Shown here in pieces: positions 54,061 to 62,676 of a stretch of 64,000 bases of DNA. Within the stretch, counting starts at the first letter, position 1; every line of letters begins with the position of its first letter. The position numbers and the translations under genes are program-made. The stretch lies in contig JAGOLX010000002.1 in the NCBI GenBank assembly GCA_017993835.1, positions 124,001-188,000 of the forward strand. The letters are read 5' to 3'. The notes beneath the pieces were generated by a model. That model saw nothing but the letters and a program-made list of their open reading frames with translations. It did no database searches and was not told the DNA's origin. The DNA comes from Phycisphaerae bacterium (GTDB taxonomy: Bacteria; Planctomycetota; Phycisphaerae; Sedimentisphaerales; Anaerobacaceae).

Positions 54061-54272
54061 ATGAAGAGGCTCAGCATATTCATCGCGACAATGGGGACAT
54101 CTTGATCGTCGGAGGCAACGGCCTGGTCCAGACCGAGAAGAAATACGCCGACTTCGTCCTCGAGTACGAGTGGAAGCCGTTGCGCGACAGCAACTGGGAC
54201 AGCGGCGTCTACTTCCGCTACGATTCCGTGCCCGGAAGCGAATCGGGAGACCGTCTGCAAAATGCATGGTAG
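54061..54272 (+). pseudogene. Decayed DUF1080 lipoprotein gene
   Basis: An ATG at 54061 has a strong Shine-Dalgarno (AAGGAGGAGG) and begins a signal-like peptide (MKRLSIFIATMGTS) that stops after 14 codons. A second frame, 54087-54272, continues DILIVGGNGLVQTEKKYADF and WDSGVYFRYDSV. These match residues ~60-105 of the DUF1080 protein at 31401-32012 at both protein and DNA level. The N-terminal and C-terminal parts of the domain are missing, and a stop follows at 54270. This is a truncated, frameshifted relic, probably a former paralogue. Confidence 0.75.
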
Positions 54273-54370
54273 GTTCGAACGCCGACGGCCAGTATAATGA
54301 ACCAAGTGGGAACTTGCGTATGGCAACGTAAGATCGACGGTCCATTGAGAGTACGAGGACGGGAAACAGC

Positions 54371-55669
54371 ATGATGAGCAGACGCGCAACGGTGTGGACG
54401 GTTCTCTGGATAGCGACATGGGCGGGACAGGTGTCCGCTGCGGACTGGACCGGGTTTCGCGGACCGGGCGCGCGAGGCGTCAGCGAGGAGACGGGTCTGG
54501 CCGTGTCATGGAGCGAGACGGAGAACCTCGCGTGGAAGACCCCTCTTCCGGGGCCGGGGTCGTCCAGTCCCATTGTCTTGGGCGAGCGGGTCTTCGTGAC
54601 GTGTTATTCCGGCTATGGTCTGGACCCGAACAGACCGGGCGACCCGAACCATTTGAAGCGTCACCTGCTATGTATCCGCGCAACGGACGGAGAAGTGCTC
54701 TGCGATACAGCCGTGCCGGCGGCGCGCCCGGAGGATTCCTACCACGGCATGTTGCGCGAGCATGGCTATGCCAGCCAGACCCCCGTTACCGATGGGCAGC
54801 GAGTCTATGTGTTCTTCGGCAAGACCGGCGTGCTCGCCTTCGACCTGGACGGCAAACAACTCTGGCAAACAAGCGTGGGGACCGATTCGGATCAGAAACG
54901 CTGGGGCACTGCGGCCAGCCCGGCCCTCTACAAGAACCTGCTCTTCGTCAATGCCTGGGACGAGAGCAAGACCTTGTACGCCCTGGATACGCAAACCGGC
55001 CGCGAGGTCTGGAAGAAGGATGTGTCCAAGACAGGACTGTCGTTCTGCACGCCCGTGGTGACCACGCGAGAGGATGGGGGCGCGGAACTGGTCGTGGTTG
55101 TGCCATCCCAGGTCTGGGGGCTGGACCCGGAAACGGGCTGGCAACTCTGGCTCGCCCGGACGGGCATCAACGACGACATGATCCCCACCCCCGTGATCCT
55201 CGACGGCGTCGCGTACATCCACGGAGGCGGCCCTCGACAATACGGTTCTCTGGCCGTGCGCACGGGCGGCGACGGGGATGTCACCGATACGCACGTGGTC
55301 TGGTCGGGTAAGAATGTCACCAGTCCGCCGTCGCCGGTGGTTGTCGATGGTCGGATGTACTGGGCGGACGGCTACGGCCGGGCCTGCTGTGCGGACGCCA
55401 AGACGGGCGAACTCCTGTACAGCGAGAAACTGCCCATCACCCAGCGCTTCGCGATCTACGGCTCGATGGTGGCGGCCGAGGGAAGACTCTACGTGGTGAC
55501 GCGAAACGACGGCACGTTCGTCCTGGCCGCCAAGCCGCAGTATCAGATCATCGCCCACAACCAGTTCGCATCCGACGCCAGCGATTTCAACGCGTCTCCT
55601 GCCGTCAGCAACAAGTGCCTGTTCCTCCGCTCCAACCGCTTCCTCTATTGTGTCCGGCAGTCGCATTGA
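54371..55669 (+). CDS. Secreted PQQ-like beta-propeller protein
   Basis: 432 residues. A Sec signal (WTVLWIATWAGQVSAADW) is followed by WTGFRGPGARGVSEETGLAV and repeated propeller blades with the W-docking pattern, such as GVLAFDLDGKQLWQTSVG, TLYALDTQTGREVWKKD and QVWGLDPETGWQLWLAR. The family resembles BamB and PQQ dehydrogenases but lacks the catalytic quinoprotein residues, so it is more likely a periplasmic binding or scaffold protein, common in Planctomycetota. The start MMSRR at 54371 is the first in frame. It lies 98 nt after the DUF1080 relic and converges with the DUF1593 gene. Confidence 0.85.
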   Translation: MMSRRATVWTVLWIATWAGQVSAADWTGFRGPGARGVSEETGLAVSWSETENLAWKTPLPGPGSSSPIVLGERVFVTCYSGYGLDPNRPGDPNHLKRHLLCIRATDGEVLCDTAVPAARPEDSYHGMLREHGYASQTPVTDGQRVYVFFGKTGVLAFDLDGKQLWQTSVGTDSDQKRWGTAASPALYKNLLFVNAWDESKTLYALDTQTGREVWKKDVSKTGLSFCTPVVTTREDGGAELVVVVPSQVWGLDPETGWQLWLARTGINDDMIPTPVILDGVAYIHGGGPRQYGSLAVRTGGDGDVTDTHVVWSGKNVTSPPSPVVVDGRMYWADGYGRACCADAKTGELLYSEKLPITQRFAIYGSMVAAEGRLYVVTRNDGTFVLAAKPQYQIIAHNQFASDASDFNASPAVSNKCLFLRSNRFLYCVRQSH

Positions 55670-55708
55670 GGAACCTCGGGATATCGTCTCGCGAGCCGTG
55701 GCCGCCAT

Positions 55709-57007
55709 TCATCGCGACTTGCAGCGGTCCATGCGGGTCGCGAAGTCGCGCAGAAAGTCCTCGCGCCACCGGCTCACCGTTTGGGCACCGAGGTGTGGGC
55801 CCTCCGCGACCTCGGGCGAGGGATCGTCCGTCCACCAGTTGGGCAGTCGCGATGAAGGTCGCTGTGCGGCGTCGGACGCCGGACGCACGGCGGTCAACTC
55901 GCCGGTCTTTCCGTCCAGCGCGGGCACGTTGCTTCGAATCGTGTAGCGGTACGTCTTCGCGTCTTTGGGCGAGAAGCGAAAGTGCATCGCACCATCTGAG
56001 CCCACAGACCCGGTCGAGGACTGGTTCTCGATCACCATGCTCGCCTGCGGCTGCTCGGGCGCTTGCTCGCCCAACGGCAGGGCCAGCTCGAAAACGCCGA
56101 ACTGCTCGATTTGGTCCTCCGCGCCGGTGAACCGCTGGAACACCACGTGCGGCCGATCCCAGGCCCGGACGAATCGCCCACCCCAACCAGGTTGCGTCGG
56201 GTCTTCAGGCGTCTCTCTCAGCAGGTAGACGACGGAAGGCGTGTCCCCCATCTTGATCGTGCCGGTCAGCAGCGTCGCGAAGAAATCGCCCAACGCGCCA
56301 TGGCCTGCGACGTGCGCCGCGACGAACGCCTTGTTGCCCCATTCGCCCTGCTGGTTGCCGCCGACGAACCAGCCGCGATAGGTGGCGTTGGCCTCGATGA
56401 TCCACAGCGTCGGATGGTTCGTCGCGATGTACTGATAGGCGTCGACGCTCCACTTCTTGTTTGGGCCGCCGATGAAATAGACGCGGAGCTTGGGCAGGAT
56501 CTCGGGTGCATCGTGCAGTGCCTGGGCGAGATCGTCGATCCCGCCCCAGACCAGGACCCAGAGTGGCCGCGGATTGTCCCGACGTGCACACCGGACGATC
56601 CAATCGGAGCCCTCCGTAGGCACCCCAAACCCCTCATAGCCCGCGCCGTCCGACGACCCCTGTTTGGCAACCGCCCGCAGCGCATCGGGACTGGGGTACT
56701 TGTCGGAGTACGTCCGCAGGTTGGAGTAGTCGCGTTCACACAGGTCGATAACCCGCAAGATATGCTCTTTGCGTCCTGGCCCATACGGCGACGAGATCAG
56801 ACCCTCGATATCGAAGCAGTCCGCATAGACCAGCAGATGAACCATCGACTGAAAATCATCCGGATCCGTCCCGCCGATATCCGTGGAGACGATCACCCGC
56901 CGCCCCGTCTCGGCTTTGCCGCCAGCCTCCTGGGACCCGCACCATCCAACACAGCCGCCGAGTCCCAACAGCACGATGACCAACACAGCGATCTTCTTCG
57001 TCTTCAT
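55709..57007 (-). CDS. DUF1593 lipoprotein (nucleoside-hydrolase-like fold)
   Basis: 432 residues. The signal peptide ends in a lipobox (VLLGLGGC). The main domain (about 38-310) has VIVSTDIGGTDPDDFQSMVH, an acidic cluster like the calcium-binding DxDxxxDD of nucleoside hydrolases, then RPLWVLVWGGIDDLAQAL and NATYRGWFVGG. A C-terminal domain (about 330-432) is beta-rich, often annotated as cellulose-binding-like. DUF1593 proteins are found mainly in polysaccharide degraders; their substrate is unknown. No good Shine-Dalgarno is visible before the ATG. A ribosyl-hydrolase activity is plausible but not shown. Confidence 0.82.
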   Translation of the reverse strand: MKTKKIAVLVIVLLGLGGCVGWCGSQEAGGKAETGRRVIVSTDIGGTDPDDFQSMVHLLVYADCFDIEGLISSPYGPGRKEHILRVIDLCERDYSNLRTYSDKYPSPDALRAVAKQGSSDGAGYEGFGVPTEGSDWIVRCARRDNPRPLWVLVWGGIDDLAQALHDAPEILPKLRVYFIGGPNKKWSVDAYQYIATNHPTLWIIEANATYRGWFVGGNQQGEWGNKAFVAAHVAGHGALGDFFATLLTGTIKMGDTPSVVYLLRETPEDPTQPGWGGRFVRAWDRPHVVFQRFTGAEDQIEQFGVFELALPLGEQAPEQPQASMVIENQSSTGSVGSDGAMHFRFSPKDAKTYRYTIRSNVPALDGKTGELTAVRPASDAAQRPSSRLPNWWTDDPSPEVAEGPHLGAQTVSRWREDFLRDFATRMDRCKSR

Positions 57008-57103
57008 CCGGGTATTCTCTGCCTGTTCGTCCCCGTGAATGCGCCAGTAACCGTTTGTGAAATGTGTACGTTTGACCCTCTACTCTCTGGGAACCAAAGT
57101 CGA

Positions 57104-58030
57104 TTAGAGGGAATTGTAATCGGTTATGACCCCTAATACTTCAGGCTCTGCGGTGGCCTTAATGTCCGCAATGACCTTCCAGCGACCGGAGGCGGGTCTG
57201 GTCTTGGCCTGATCCAGAGTCTCGCGAATTCTTGACACGGGCTCAATTATGCCAAAATCGAGAGATCTAGTTGTCGCACTGACAAGTCCAAGCAATCTCG
57301 GCCTCGCATTCCCGAGTCTGATTTGATTCATGACTGGACCACCGCTGTTGCCCGGAAACATCCTTGCGTCTATGAGATAGCAGCGTTCCTCAGCAAACTT
57401 CTTTGCGCCATCCACCTCCAGGGTTAGGAACTCATCCCCAGCACCCATTGATATAATGCCGAAACGCCCTATAGGTCTCTGTTCCGACAGTGTGAAACCA
57501 ACCAGAGAGGGAAAGCCAAACACAAGAACCGGTTCTGGCGGCTCAGCATCAACCGAAGGCAATTGGTTGTCTTTCTGCATGTTTGGGTCTGCTGGTTCAT
57601 ATCTGAAGCATTTTGGTACGTGTTTCGTCGGGATACAGATCTTCATGGCGGCGACATCCACAAAATGAGTATCCTCGTCACCCCCACCAGGATGATAGAC
57701 CCAGTCACCATGGGGCAGTTCAAGCACGAATCGTGCAACGTCCCGTGTTTCGTAGTTCTGCAACTGCACGCGCGAGCGCATATTATATCCGGCGCCAACA
57801 ACGTGCCTTGCAGTGACGACAAATATCTCATGGCCAGTACGAACGAAGAAAGCCGTCCCAGTGTGAAGCCGAGTCTGAGGTGTGCCTTGTTTGTTGAGGA
57901 TGGTTTCGATCCCCTCAAGACGTATCACCGCACGAGTCAATTGGCTGTAGAGGGATTCTTGATCGGTGCCAGAGACAACTTCACAACCAAGAGCCAATAC
58001 GAGTAACATGGTGTATGCAGCGCGCGTCAT
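57104..58030 (-). CDS. Secreted trypsin-like serine protease
   Basis: 308 residues. A short signal (TMLLVLALGCEVVSG) may be a lipoprotein signal. The catalytic triad is visible: His in FVVTARHVVGAG, Asp in HFVDVAAMKI and Ser in MFPGNSGGPVMNQ. There is no PDZ domain, so this is not DegP-like. The base composition is more AT-rich than the neighbours. AGGAGAG lies about 7 nt before the ATG. It is flanked by the DUF1593 gene and a gap with a 30-bp palindrome. Its target proteins are unknown. Confidence 0.82.
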   Translation of the reverse strand: MTRAAYTMLLVLALGCEVVSGTDQESLYSQLTRAVIRLEGIETILNKQGTPQTRLHTGTAFFVRTGHEIFVVTARHVVGAGYNMRSRVQLQNYETRDVARFVLELPHGDWVYHPGGGDEDTHFVDVAAMKICIPTKHVPKCFRYEPADPNMQKDNQLPSVDAEPPEPVLVFGFPSLVGFTLSEQRPIGRFGIISMGAGDEFLTLEVDGAKKFAEERCYLIDARMFPGNSGGPVMNQIRLGNARPRLLGLVSATTRSLDFGIIEPVSRIRETLDQAKTRPASGRWKVIADIKATAEPEVLGVITDYNSL

Positions 58031-58498
58031 ATCAGTTCTCTCCTATAGGGAGTCGTACACTATCAGTATGAAGTCGCCAGGACATGGCCGACAATTTCGC
58101 GCATTTCACATCTCGGCGTATCTCTCGAGTCGCCCGTGATGCCCGTCGCGCTGGCCGGATGCCGTAGGACCTTTGGTTCTGTTCGTCTTCTGGACTTCAG
58201 CTTCTTCATGTTTTCGGCGAGCAGGAGATTCTCGGACATGGTTTCACACGCGACCATTTCGGTGATGTCACCGAAATGGTCCCCGATCTGCCAGCCATCG
58301 CAGGGAGGCGGGAGTCTTGCCTCTTCAATCACAGGGGCCTCCCGTTCACAGACGTAATTGTAGGACAAGAGCACCGGAAAGGCAAGGGGCAAGTTCGTGA
58401 AGCGTCACGAGGGTCGGGAAGTCGTGTCGATCCTTGTGAATCCGTGTCGGGGGAGAGAAAGACTATCCCAGAGAGCGGGTTTCGGGTAGAATAAGGTT
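58031..58498. other. Intergenic region with a 30-bp palindrome
   Basis: About 470 bp. The main element is the palindrome at 58252-58281. A minus-strand frame (58063-58392) spans it, but its composition and lack of any family give no support for a gene. Confidence 0.5.
58252..58281. repeat. 30-bp near-perfect palindrome
   Basis: GACCATTTCGGTGA (58252-58265) and TCACCGAAATGGTC (58268-58281) are perfect 14-bp arms around a TG centre. This is much longer than expected by chance. It could be an operator for a dimeric regulator or an extragenic repeat. The nearest genes are the protease (minus) and the antitoxin-like gene (plus, start 58499). Confidence 0.7.
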
Positions 58499-58723
58499 AT
58501 GGAGAAATCGCAAGAACAGCTCGTCCGTCAGTGGATCGAGAATTGGAGGGCGGCGGGACCTGTGGTGGAGAGCGTACGTGCGGAGGAAATCCGCCGGACC
58601 GACACCGCCGCAGCCATCGAGCAACTCTCGGACGCTTTCGAATCCGCTCGGCGCGAGTGGTCGCCGCCGGCCACCTCGGGCCTCGTCGAACAACAGCGGC
58701 TCTTTGCGAGGCTGCGGCCGTGA
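58499..58723 (+). CDS. Small antitoxin-like partner protein
   Basis: 74 residues, all-helical in appearance: MEKSQEQLVRQWIENWRAAG then IRRTDTAAAIEQLSDAFES. I do not recognise a family. Its stop codon overlaps the GTG start of the next gene by 4 nt (58720-58723), the usual coupling of toxin-antitoxin pairs, and its size fits an antitoxin. The partner is a nucleotidyltransferase, so a type of MNT/AbiE-related module is plausible; without a known antitoxin domain this is inference from position. Confidence 0.6.
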   Translation: MEKSQEQLVRQWIENWRAAGPVVESVRAEEIRRTDTAAAIEQLSDAFESARREWSPPATSGLVEQQRLFARLRP

Positions 58724-59310
58724 AATCGCTCTTTCACACCGCGGCGGAGCTGGAGACCTTCCTGGTCGAACGAGGCTGGCGATACTGCTTCATTGGCGGG
58801 ATTGCCTTGCAGCGATGGGGACAGCCTCGCCTGACAAACGATGTTGATCTGACGATTCTCGCGGGTTTTGGCAACGAGGCCGCCTATGTCGATGTCTTGT
58901 TGGAACGGTATCACGCGCGGATTCCTGAGGGCCGCGAGTTCGCTCTGACACATCGAGTGCTTCTGCTCCAATCCCACGACGGGATACCCATCGACGTGGC
59001 GCTGGGCGGGATTCCCTTTGAAGAACAAGTCGTCTTACGGGCAACTCGGCACGAGTTCCTTCCTGGCTTGTCTCTCCTGATCTGTTCAGCGGAGGACCTT
59101 ATCGTCCTCAAGGCATTCGCCAATCGGCCCAGAGACTGGGGGGATGTGGAAACGATCATCACCCGCCAGCGGGGGCACCTTGATTGGAGTTACGTATTCG
59201 AGCAGTTGGAGCCCTTGTGCCAAGTCAAGGAGGCCCCTGAGATCGTGGATCGGCTGCACCGACTCGCGGGCACTGATGTTGGGCAAGAACCCGGACAGGG
59301 ATCGGAATAG
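58720..59310 (+). CDS. Nucleotidyltransferase-fold protein (toxin candidate)
   Basis: 196 residues. The NTase core shows CFIGGIALQRWGQPRLTNDVDL: Gly26-Gly27 and the metal-binding D41-x-D43. This matches the AbiEii/MNT-type nucleotidyltransferase group, whose toxin members add nucleotides to tRNA or other targets. GTG at 58720 overlaps the upstream gene stop. The C-terminus (ICSAEDLIVLKAFANRPRDWGDVETII) is typical of this group. No abortive-infection operon is around it, so it may be a stand-alone toxin-antitoxin unit. The family call is good; toxicity is inferred. Confidence 0.78.
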   Translation: MKSLFHTAAELETFLVERGWRYCFIGGIALQRWGQPRLTNDVDLTILAGFGNEAAYVDVLLERYHARIPEGREFALTHRVLLLQSHDGIPIDVALGGIPFEEQVVLRATRHEFLPGLSLLICSAEDLIVLKAFANRPRDWGDVETIITRQRGHLDWSYVFEQLEPLCQVKEAPEIVDRLHRLAGTDVGQEPGQGSE

Positions 59311-59339
59311 GAACGAAGGGAATCCGTGTCCCAGGCGGA

Positions 59340-59472
59340 CTATTGGGACTTCGCTGCGTCGGCGATTGTCTTGCGGAGGATCGGAAGGAGGGATCGGGCC
59401 TGGCGGTCCATGCGGAGGTCGCTGAGGTGGACGCCGTCTGCCGTGACCTCGGCGCAATGGCGATCCTTGTGG
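59340..59472 (-). pseudogene. Relic of an SGNH hydrolase C-terminus
   Basis: A minus-strand frame of about 44 codons reads AEVTADGVHLSDLRMDRQA then RSLLPILRKTIADAAKSQ and a stop. It matches the C-terminal block of the SGNH domain in the fusion protein at 60631-62535 (DGVHPNDLGMDRQARSLLPIV). The DNA is also similar. It lacks the N-terminal catalytic part and has no start of its own. It lies just after the end of the sialidase-like gene. Confidence 0.75.
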
Positions 59473-59476
59473 TTGG

Positions 59477-60631
59477 CTATTGGGGCTCGTGCCAGAGGGT
59501 TCCGGCGATGTGCGTGATGTTGTCGGCGGTCTTGAAGTAGTAGGCGGTGAAGAGGGTTCCGTCGGCGAGCTGGACGGACATCGGATAGCCCAGATCGCCG
59601 TTGCGGCCGTCCTCTCGGAGGATGAACTCGTCGCCCCAGGTCTTTCCCTCGTCCTTGCTGATTACCGCGCGGACGCCGAATGGCTGGTGACGATAGCCGT
59701 AGGCGAGCAGAATGTGGCCGTTGCGGAGCCTGAGCAGGTCCGGCGGATGACCCGTGATGCCCGAATCGGTGAGCCGACCCCAGGTGACGCCGCCGTTGAC
59801 GGACTCGGCCCGTAGCATGTGATCCGCGCCGGCGCCGGTTCGGGCGAAGGCGAGGATGTGTCCGGCGCCGAGGTCGAGAATCGAGGTCTCGTTCACCGGC
59901 AGCTCGCCGCGGGCGTCGGCCATGATCTCGTGGAAGGTCCAGGTCCGGCCGGAATCCGCGGAACGGTAGACGTAGGAGTGGCCCAGATCGCCGGGCAGTG
60001 GCGAGCCGTAGACAGGCCACAGGATAACGCCCTGGTCCGTGACGATACCGCCGTGAAAGGCCATGACTCCCGGGGCATTGGGCAACGGCAGCTCCCGGTC
60101 CTCCCAGGTCTTGCCGGCGTCGCGGGAAACCCTGGCGGCGTGCCCGCTGAGGGCGGCGACGAACCCTTCGCCGGCATTGGCGACATCCCAGCCGGCCGCT
60201 TCCAGCTCGGGACGCTTGGCCTGGGGATAGTACTCCCAGCCTGCGTGCAGGGTCACGAGCGTCCCGTCGGGCGCCTTCATAGCCTGGATCGCGTCGGTCT
60301 CCTCCGGACTGCCATACTCGTCGCTGCGGAGATGGACCTCCCACGTTCGGCAGCCGTCGGTGGACCGCATGATGGCCGTCCCGCCGGCGGGATCGTCATG
60401 GGAGGAATGGATGCGCGTGCAAAAGCTGATGTGGATCGCGTCCTGCGGCTGCACCCTCGGCAGAAAGGGGAAGCAGGCGTAGACTCCCCTCTGTTTGAAG
60501 ACGATCACGTTCTCGGCATTCTCCGGCTTGACCGACTTCCTCTCCTGGGCATGGGACACCGATGCGGCGAAGAGCAGCATGAAGCAGCATGTGACAGGAT
60601 ACGACGAGGGCAAGATGAGGTCTCCTTCCAT
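59477..60631 (-). CDS. Secreted sialidase-like (BNR repeat) protein
   Basis: 384 residues. The signal peptide region is PSSYPVTCCFMLLFAASVSHAQ. The body is a six-bladed propeller with Asp-box-type repeats (MRSTDGCRTWEVHL, SRDAGKTWEDREL, YRSADSGRTWTFHEI, SKDEGKTWGDEFI) typical of sialidase/BNR-repeat proteins. Members hydrolyse or bind sialic acids and related sugars; many planctomycete ones are of unknown specificity. The ATG at 60631 overlaps the stop of the upstream gene (TGATG), suggesting coupling. A TTG at 60613 with AGGAG 8 nt upstream is an alternative start beginning directly at the signal peptide. Confidence 0.8.
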   Translation of the reverse strand: MEGDLILPSSYPVTCCFMLLFAASVSHAQERKSVKPENAENVIVFKQRGVYACFPFLPRVQPQDAIHISFCTRIHSSHDDPAGGTAIMRSTDGCRTWEVHLRSDEYGSPEETDAIQAMKAPDGTLVTLHAGWEYYPQAKRPELEAAGWDVANAGEGFVAALSGHAARVSRDAGKTWEDRELPLPNAPGVMAFHGGIVTDQGVILWPVYGSPLPGDLGHSYVYRSADSGRTWTFHEIMADARGELPVNETSILDLGAGHILAFARTGAGADHMLRAESVNGGVTWGRLTDSGITGHPPDLLRLRNGHILLAYGYRHQPFGVRAVISKDEGKTWGDEFILREDGRNGDLGYPMSVQLADGTLFTAYYFKTADNITHIAGTLWHEPQ

Positions 60632-62535
60632 CAATTGGCATTGGGTTCTTGGAGCTCCGTTGCCGCCCAGTAGTCGGCCTGCATGGCTTCCCTGTCGACG
60701 CAAGTCCAGACCCGGACTGTGGCGCCGTCCATCGAGACCTTCTCCAGTCTCGCATACTCCGGATTCAGAAAGGCCTCGAACACGGCGGTGTCCCACAGGA
60801 TGCGATGGGTCGCGGTCGGCGCCCAGGACTCCCAGCGATTGACCAGGTAGTCCCGGATGCCGGAACGGCCCTTGAAGTGCGCATCCACGTTGGCTTTCGC
60901 CCACTGGTAGTCGCGAAGCGTGCTGGCCGGCATCACATACAGTTCCACGCCGGTCCTTGGCAGGCAGGCGGCGGCATTCAAATCACCCTGGCAGTTGAAC
61001 TCGTCCGTCTGGAACCGCCCGTCAACGTAGTTGTAGCCCATTACATAGACGGCCATCTTGTCCTTGATGGCCGGTTCCATCAGCAATGCGGACGCGACAT
61101 TCGTATAGGCCCCAAGGATGAAGACATGGAGCTTGCGACCGGCGGGCGTCTCCTTCGCCTTCGCGATGATGTCCCGCGACGCGGGTGAATCGACCGGCGT
61201 GGAGGCATTGGGCATCGGCTGGTGCGCTCCGAGCGGATGGGAGACGCGATCCGTCAGCATCATCAGCGAGAGAATCTCCTTGTTCATCCGCTGGCTCCGG
61301 CTCGCTCCGGCGGCGAAATCCATGTCCCTCCAGCTCATCGAGGACAGGCCGACGACGTCCAACTCCGGGGCGATGAGGGCGCGGAAGACGGCGTAGGGGT
61401 CGTCGATCTCGTTGGCCGTATCGGTGTCGATGTAGACGCGGGGCTTCGCCGGCTTGCCCACCGCCTCGCTGACGATCGGGAGCAGGGATCGGGCCTGGCG
61501 GTCCATGCCGAGGTCGTTGGGGTGGACTCCGTCCACCGTGCCCTCGCCGTCGTGGCCGATCAGGTCCGCGCCGGGAACCAGAATGAGACCTTCGACTCCC
61601 TCTTTTTGCAGGGCCTGCACGGCGGTCTCCTGGCGGAGAGTGAGTTCCGTGGGGTGGGCCTCCGGCCGCAGGTGGGACTGGCCCACGAAGAGGATCGGCG
61701 TGACAGGGTGCGCCTTTCGGATCGTTCGCACGAGCTGGCCGACTCGATCCATGTACGCTTCCTGGCCGACGCCCATGTTCCAGGTGCAGTCGATGACGTA
61801 GGCCGCAGGGTCCAGGTCGGCCAGCACCTCCGCTACGGGCGGTTCCATCGTGCCCGAGCCGGAGAAGCCGAGATTGATCACGGGACGATCCAGGAGCCGG
61901 CCCAGAATCGCCGGCCATGCCATGCCCGGTCGCGACGCGCAGCCGCCTTGGGCAATCGACGTGCCATAGACGACAATCGGTTTTCGCAGACCCTCGGGCC
62001 GCGGCGCGGGCGGGTCCAGATGGGCGCCCGACGGAATTCCGATTTCCAGGGACTTCGTGCCGTTGTACAGAGGCAGATAGAGCAGGCACTCGCGCGAGCC
62101 TTTGGCGCCGTCCGGGAACTTGAACGTGGCGAGATTGCCTTCTGCCTTCCCTGGCCTGCCGTTGCCGACGAACCGCCAGGAGCCATCGGCGAGCCGGGCG
62201 TAGAGGTCCACGCCGCTGACGCCTGTCGCGGGCATGTGCGGCATGGCGAGCGACTCACTGGTGAGCGACCATCGAACACTGACCGCGTTGGCGTCCGTGA
62301 CGAAGCGAACGCAGATGCCCGCGCTGTGTTTGCTCAGCCCCCAGACCGCGGGAGAAACCTTACTCTGGGCCCAGTCGGGGAGTCGGTCGAATGGGTTTGC
62401 GGTCTGAGCCCAGCCTTTGCCTTCGACTTCGAGCGAAGCCGCGTCTTGCCATTGCACCTCCTGCGCGGTGACCAGACCGGGGTCCAGCAGGAACGCGACC
62501 AGCACGACCAACACAACACGACATGAGGCAGTCAT
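60631..62535 (-). CDS. Fusion of SGNH esterase and nucleoside-hydrolase domains
   Basis: 634 residues, exported (VVLVVLVAFLLDPGLVTAQ). Residues ~25-170 are an SsfX3-like N-terminal sandwich. Residues ~175-360 form an SGNH/GDSL-type esterase: VVYGTSIAQGGCASRPG with the Ser, GFSGSGTMEPPV, and DGVHPNDLGMDRQA with the Asp/His. It is fused in frame to a nucleoside hydrolase domain (about 370-634) with YIDTDTANEIDDPYAVFRAL, the calcium-binding DxDxxxDD motif, and VFILGAYTNVASALL. An extracellular deacylase joined to a ribosyl hydrolase is an unusual pair. The ATG at 62535 has GGAG 6 nt upstream; 62547 is alternative. The downstream sialidase-like gene is translationally coupled. Confidence 0.85.
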   Translation of the reverse strand: MTASCRVVLVVLVAFLLDPGLVTAQEVQWQDAASLEVEGKGWAQTANPFDRLPDWAQSKVSPAVWGLSKHSAGICVRFVTDANAVSVRWSLTSESLAMPHMPATGVSGVDLYARLADGSWRFVGNGRPGKAEGNLATFKFPDGAKGSRECLLYLPLYNGTKSLEIGIPSGAHLDPPAPRPEGLRKPIVVYGTSIAQGGCASRPGMAWPAILGRLLDRPVINLGFSGSGTMEPPVAEVLADLDPAAYVIDCTWNMGVGQEAYMDRVGQLVRTIRKAHPVTPILFVGQSHLRPEAHPTELTLRQETAVQALQKEGVEGLILVPGADLIGHDGEGTVDGVHPNDLGMDRQARSLLPIVSEAVGKPAKPRVYIDTDTANEIDDPYAVFRALIAPELDVVGLSSMSWRDMDFAAGASRSQRMNKEILSLMMLTDRVSHPLGAHQPMPNASTPVDSPASRDIIAKAKETPAGRKLHVFILGAYTNVASALLMEPAIKDKMAVYVMGYNYVDGRFQTDEFNCQGDLNAAACLPRTGVELYVMPASTLRDYQWAKANVDAHFKGRSGIRDYLVNRWESWAPTATHRILWDTAVFEAFLNPEYARLEKVSMDGATVRVWTCVDREAMQADYWAATELQEPNAN

Positions 62536-62676
62536 TAGCTTCTCCATCCTAATGTTTGAGGGGAGCACACCTGTGATTTCTATCGTGGGCCCGATTGTAC
62601 GAGCAGGACATCGGACCGGCAAGGCCAAGATCGTGCCGCGCGAAGCGTAAGATGAGCCAAACCAAGTATGGACGGT

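Noticed and set aside
58063-58392. A 109-codon minus-strand frame spanning the 30-bp palindrome
   Set aside because: No family, no Shine-Dalgarno and odd composition. A faint resemblance to the start of a type I specificity subunit (P..GW..GD) was too short to use.
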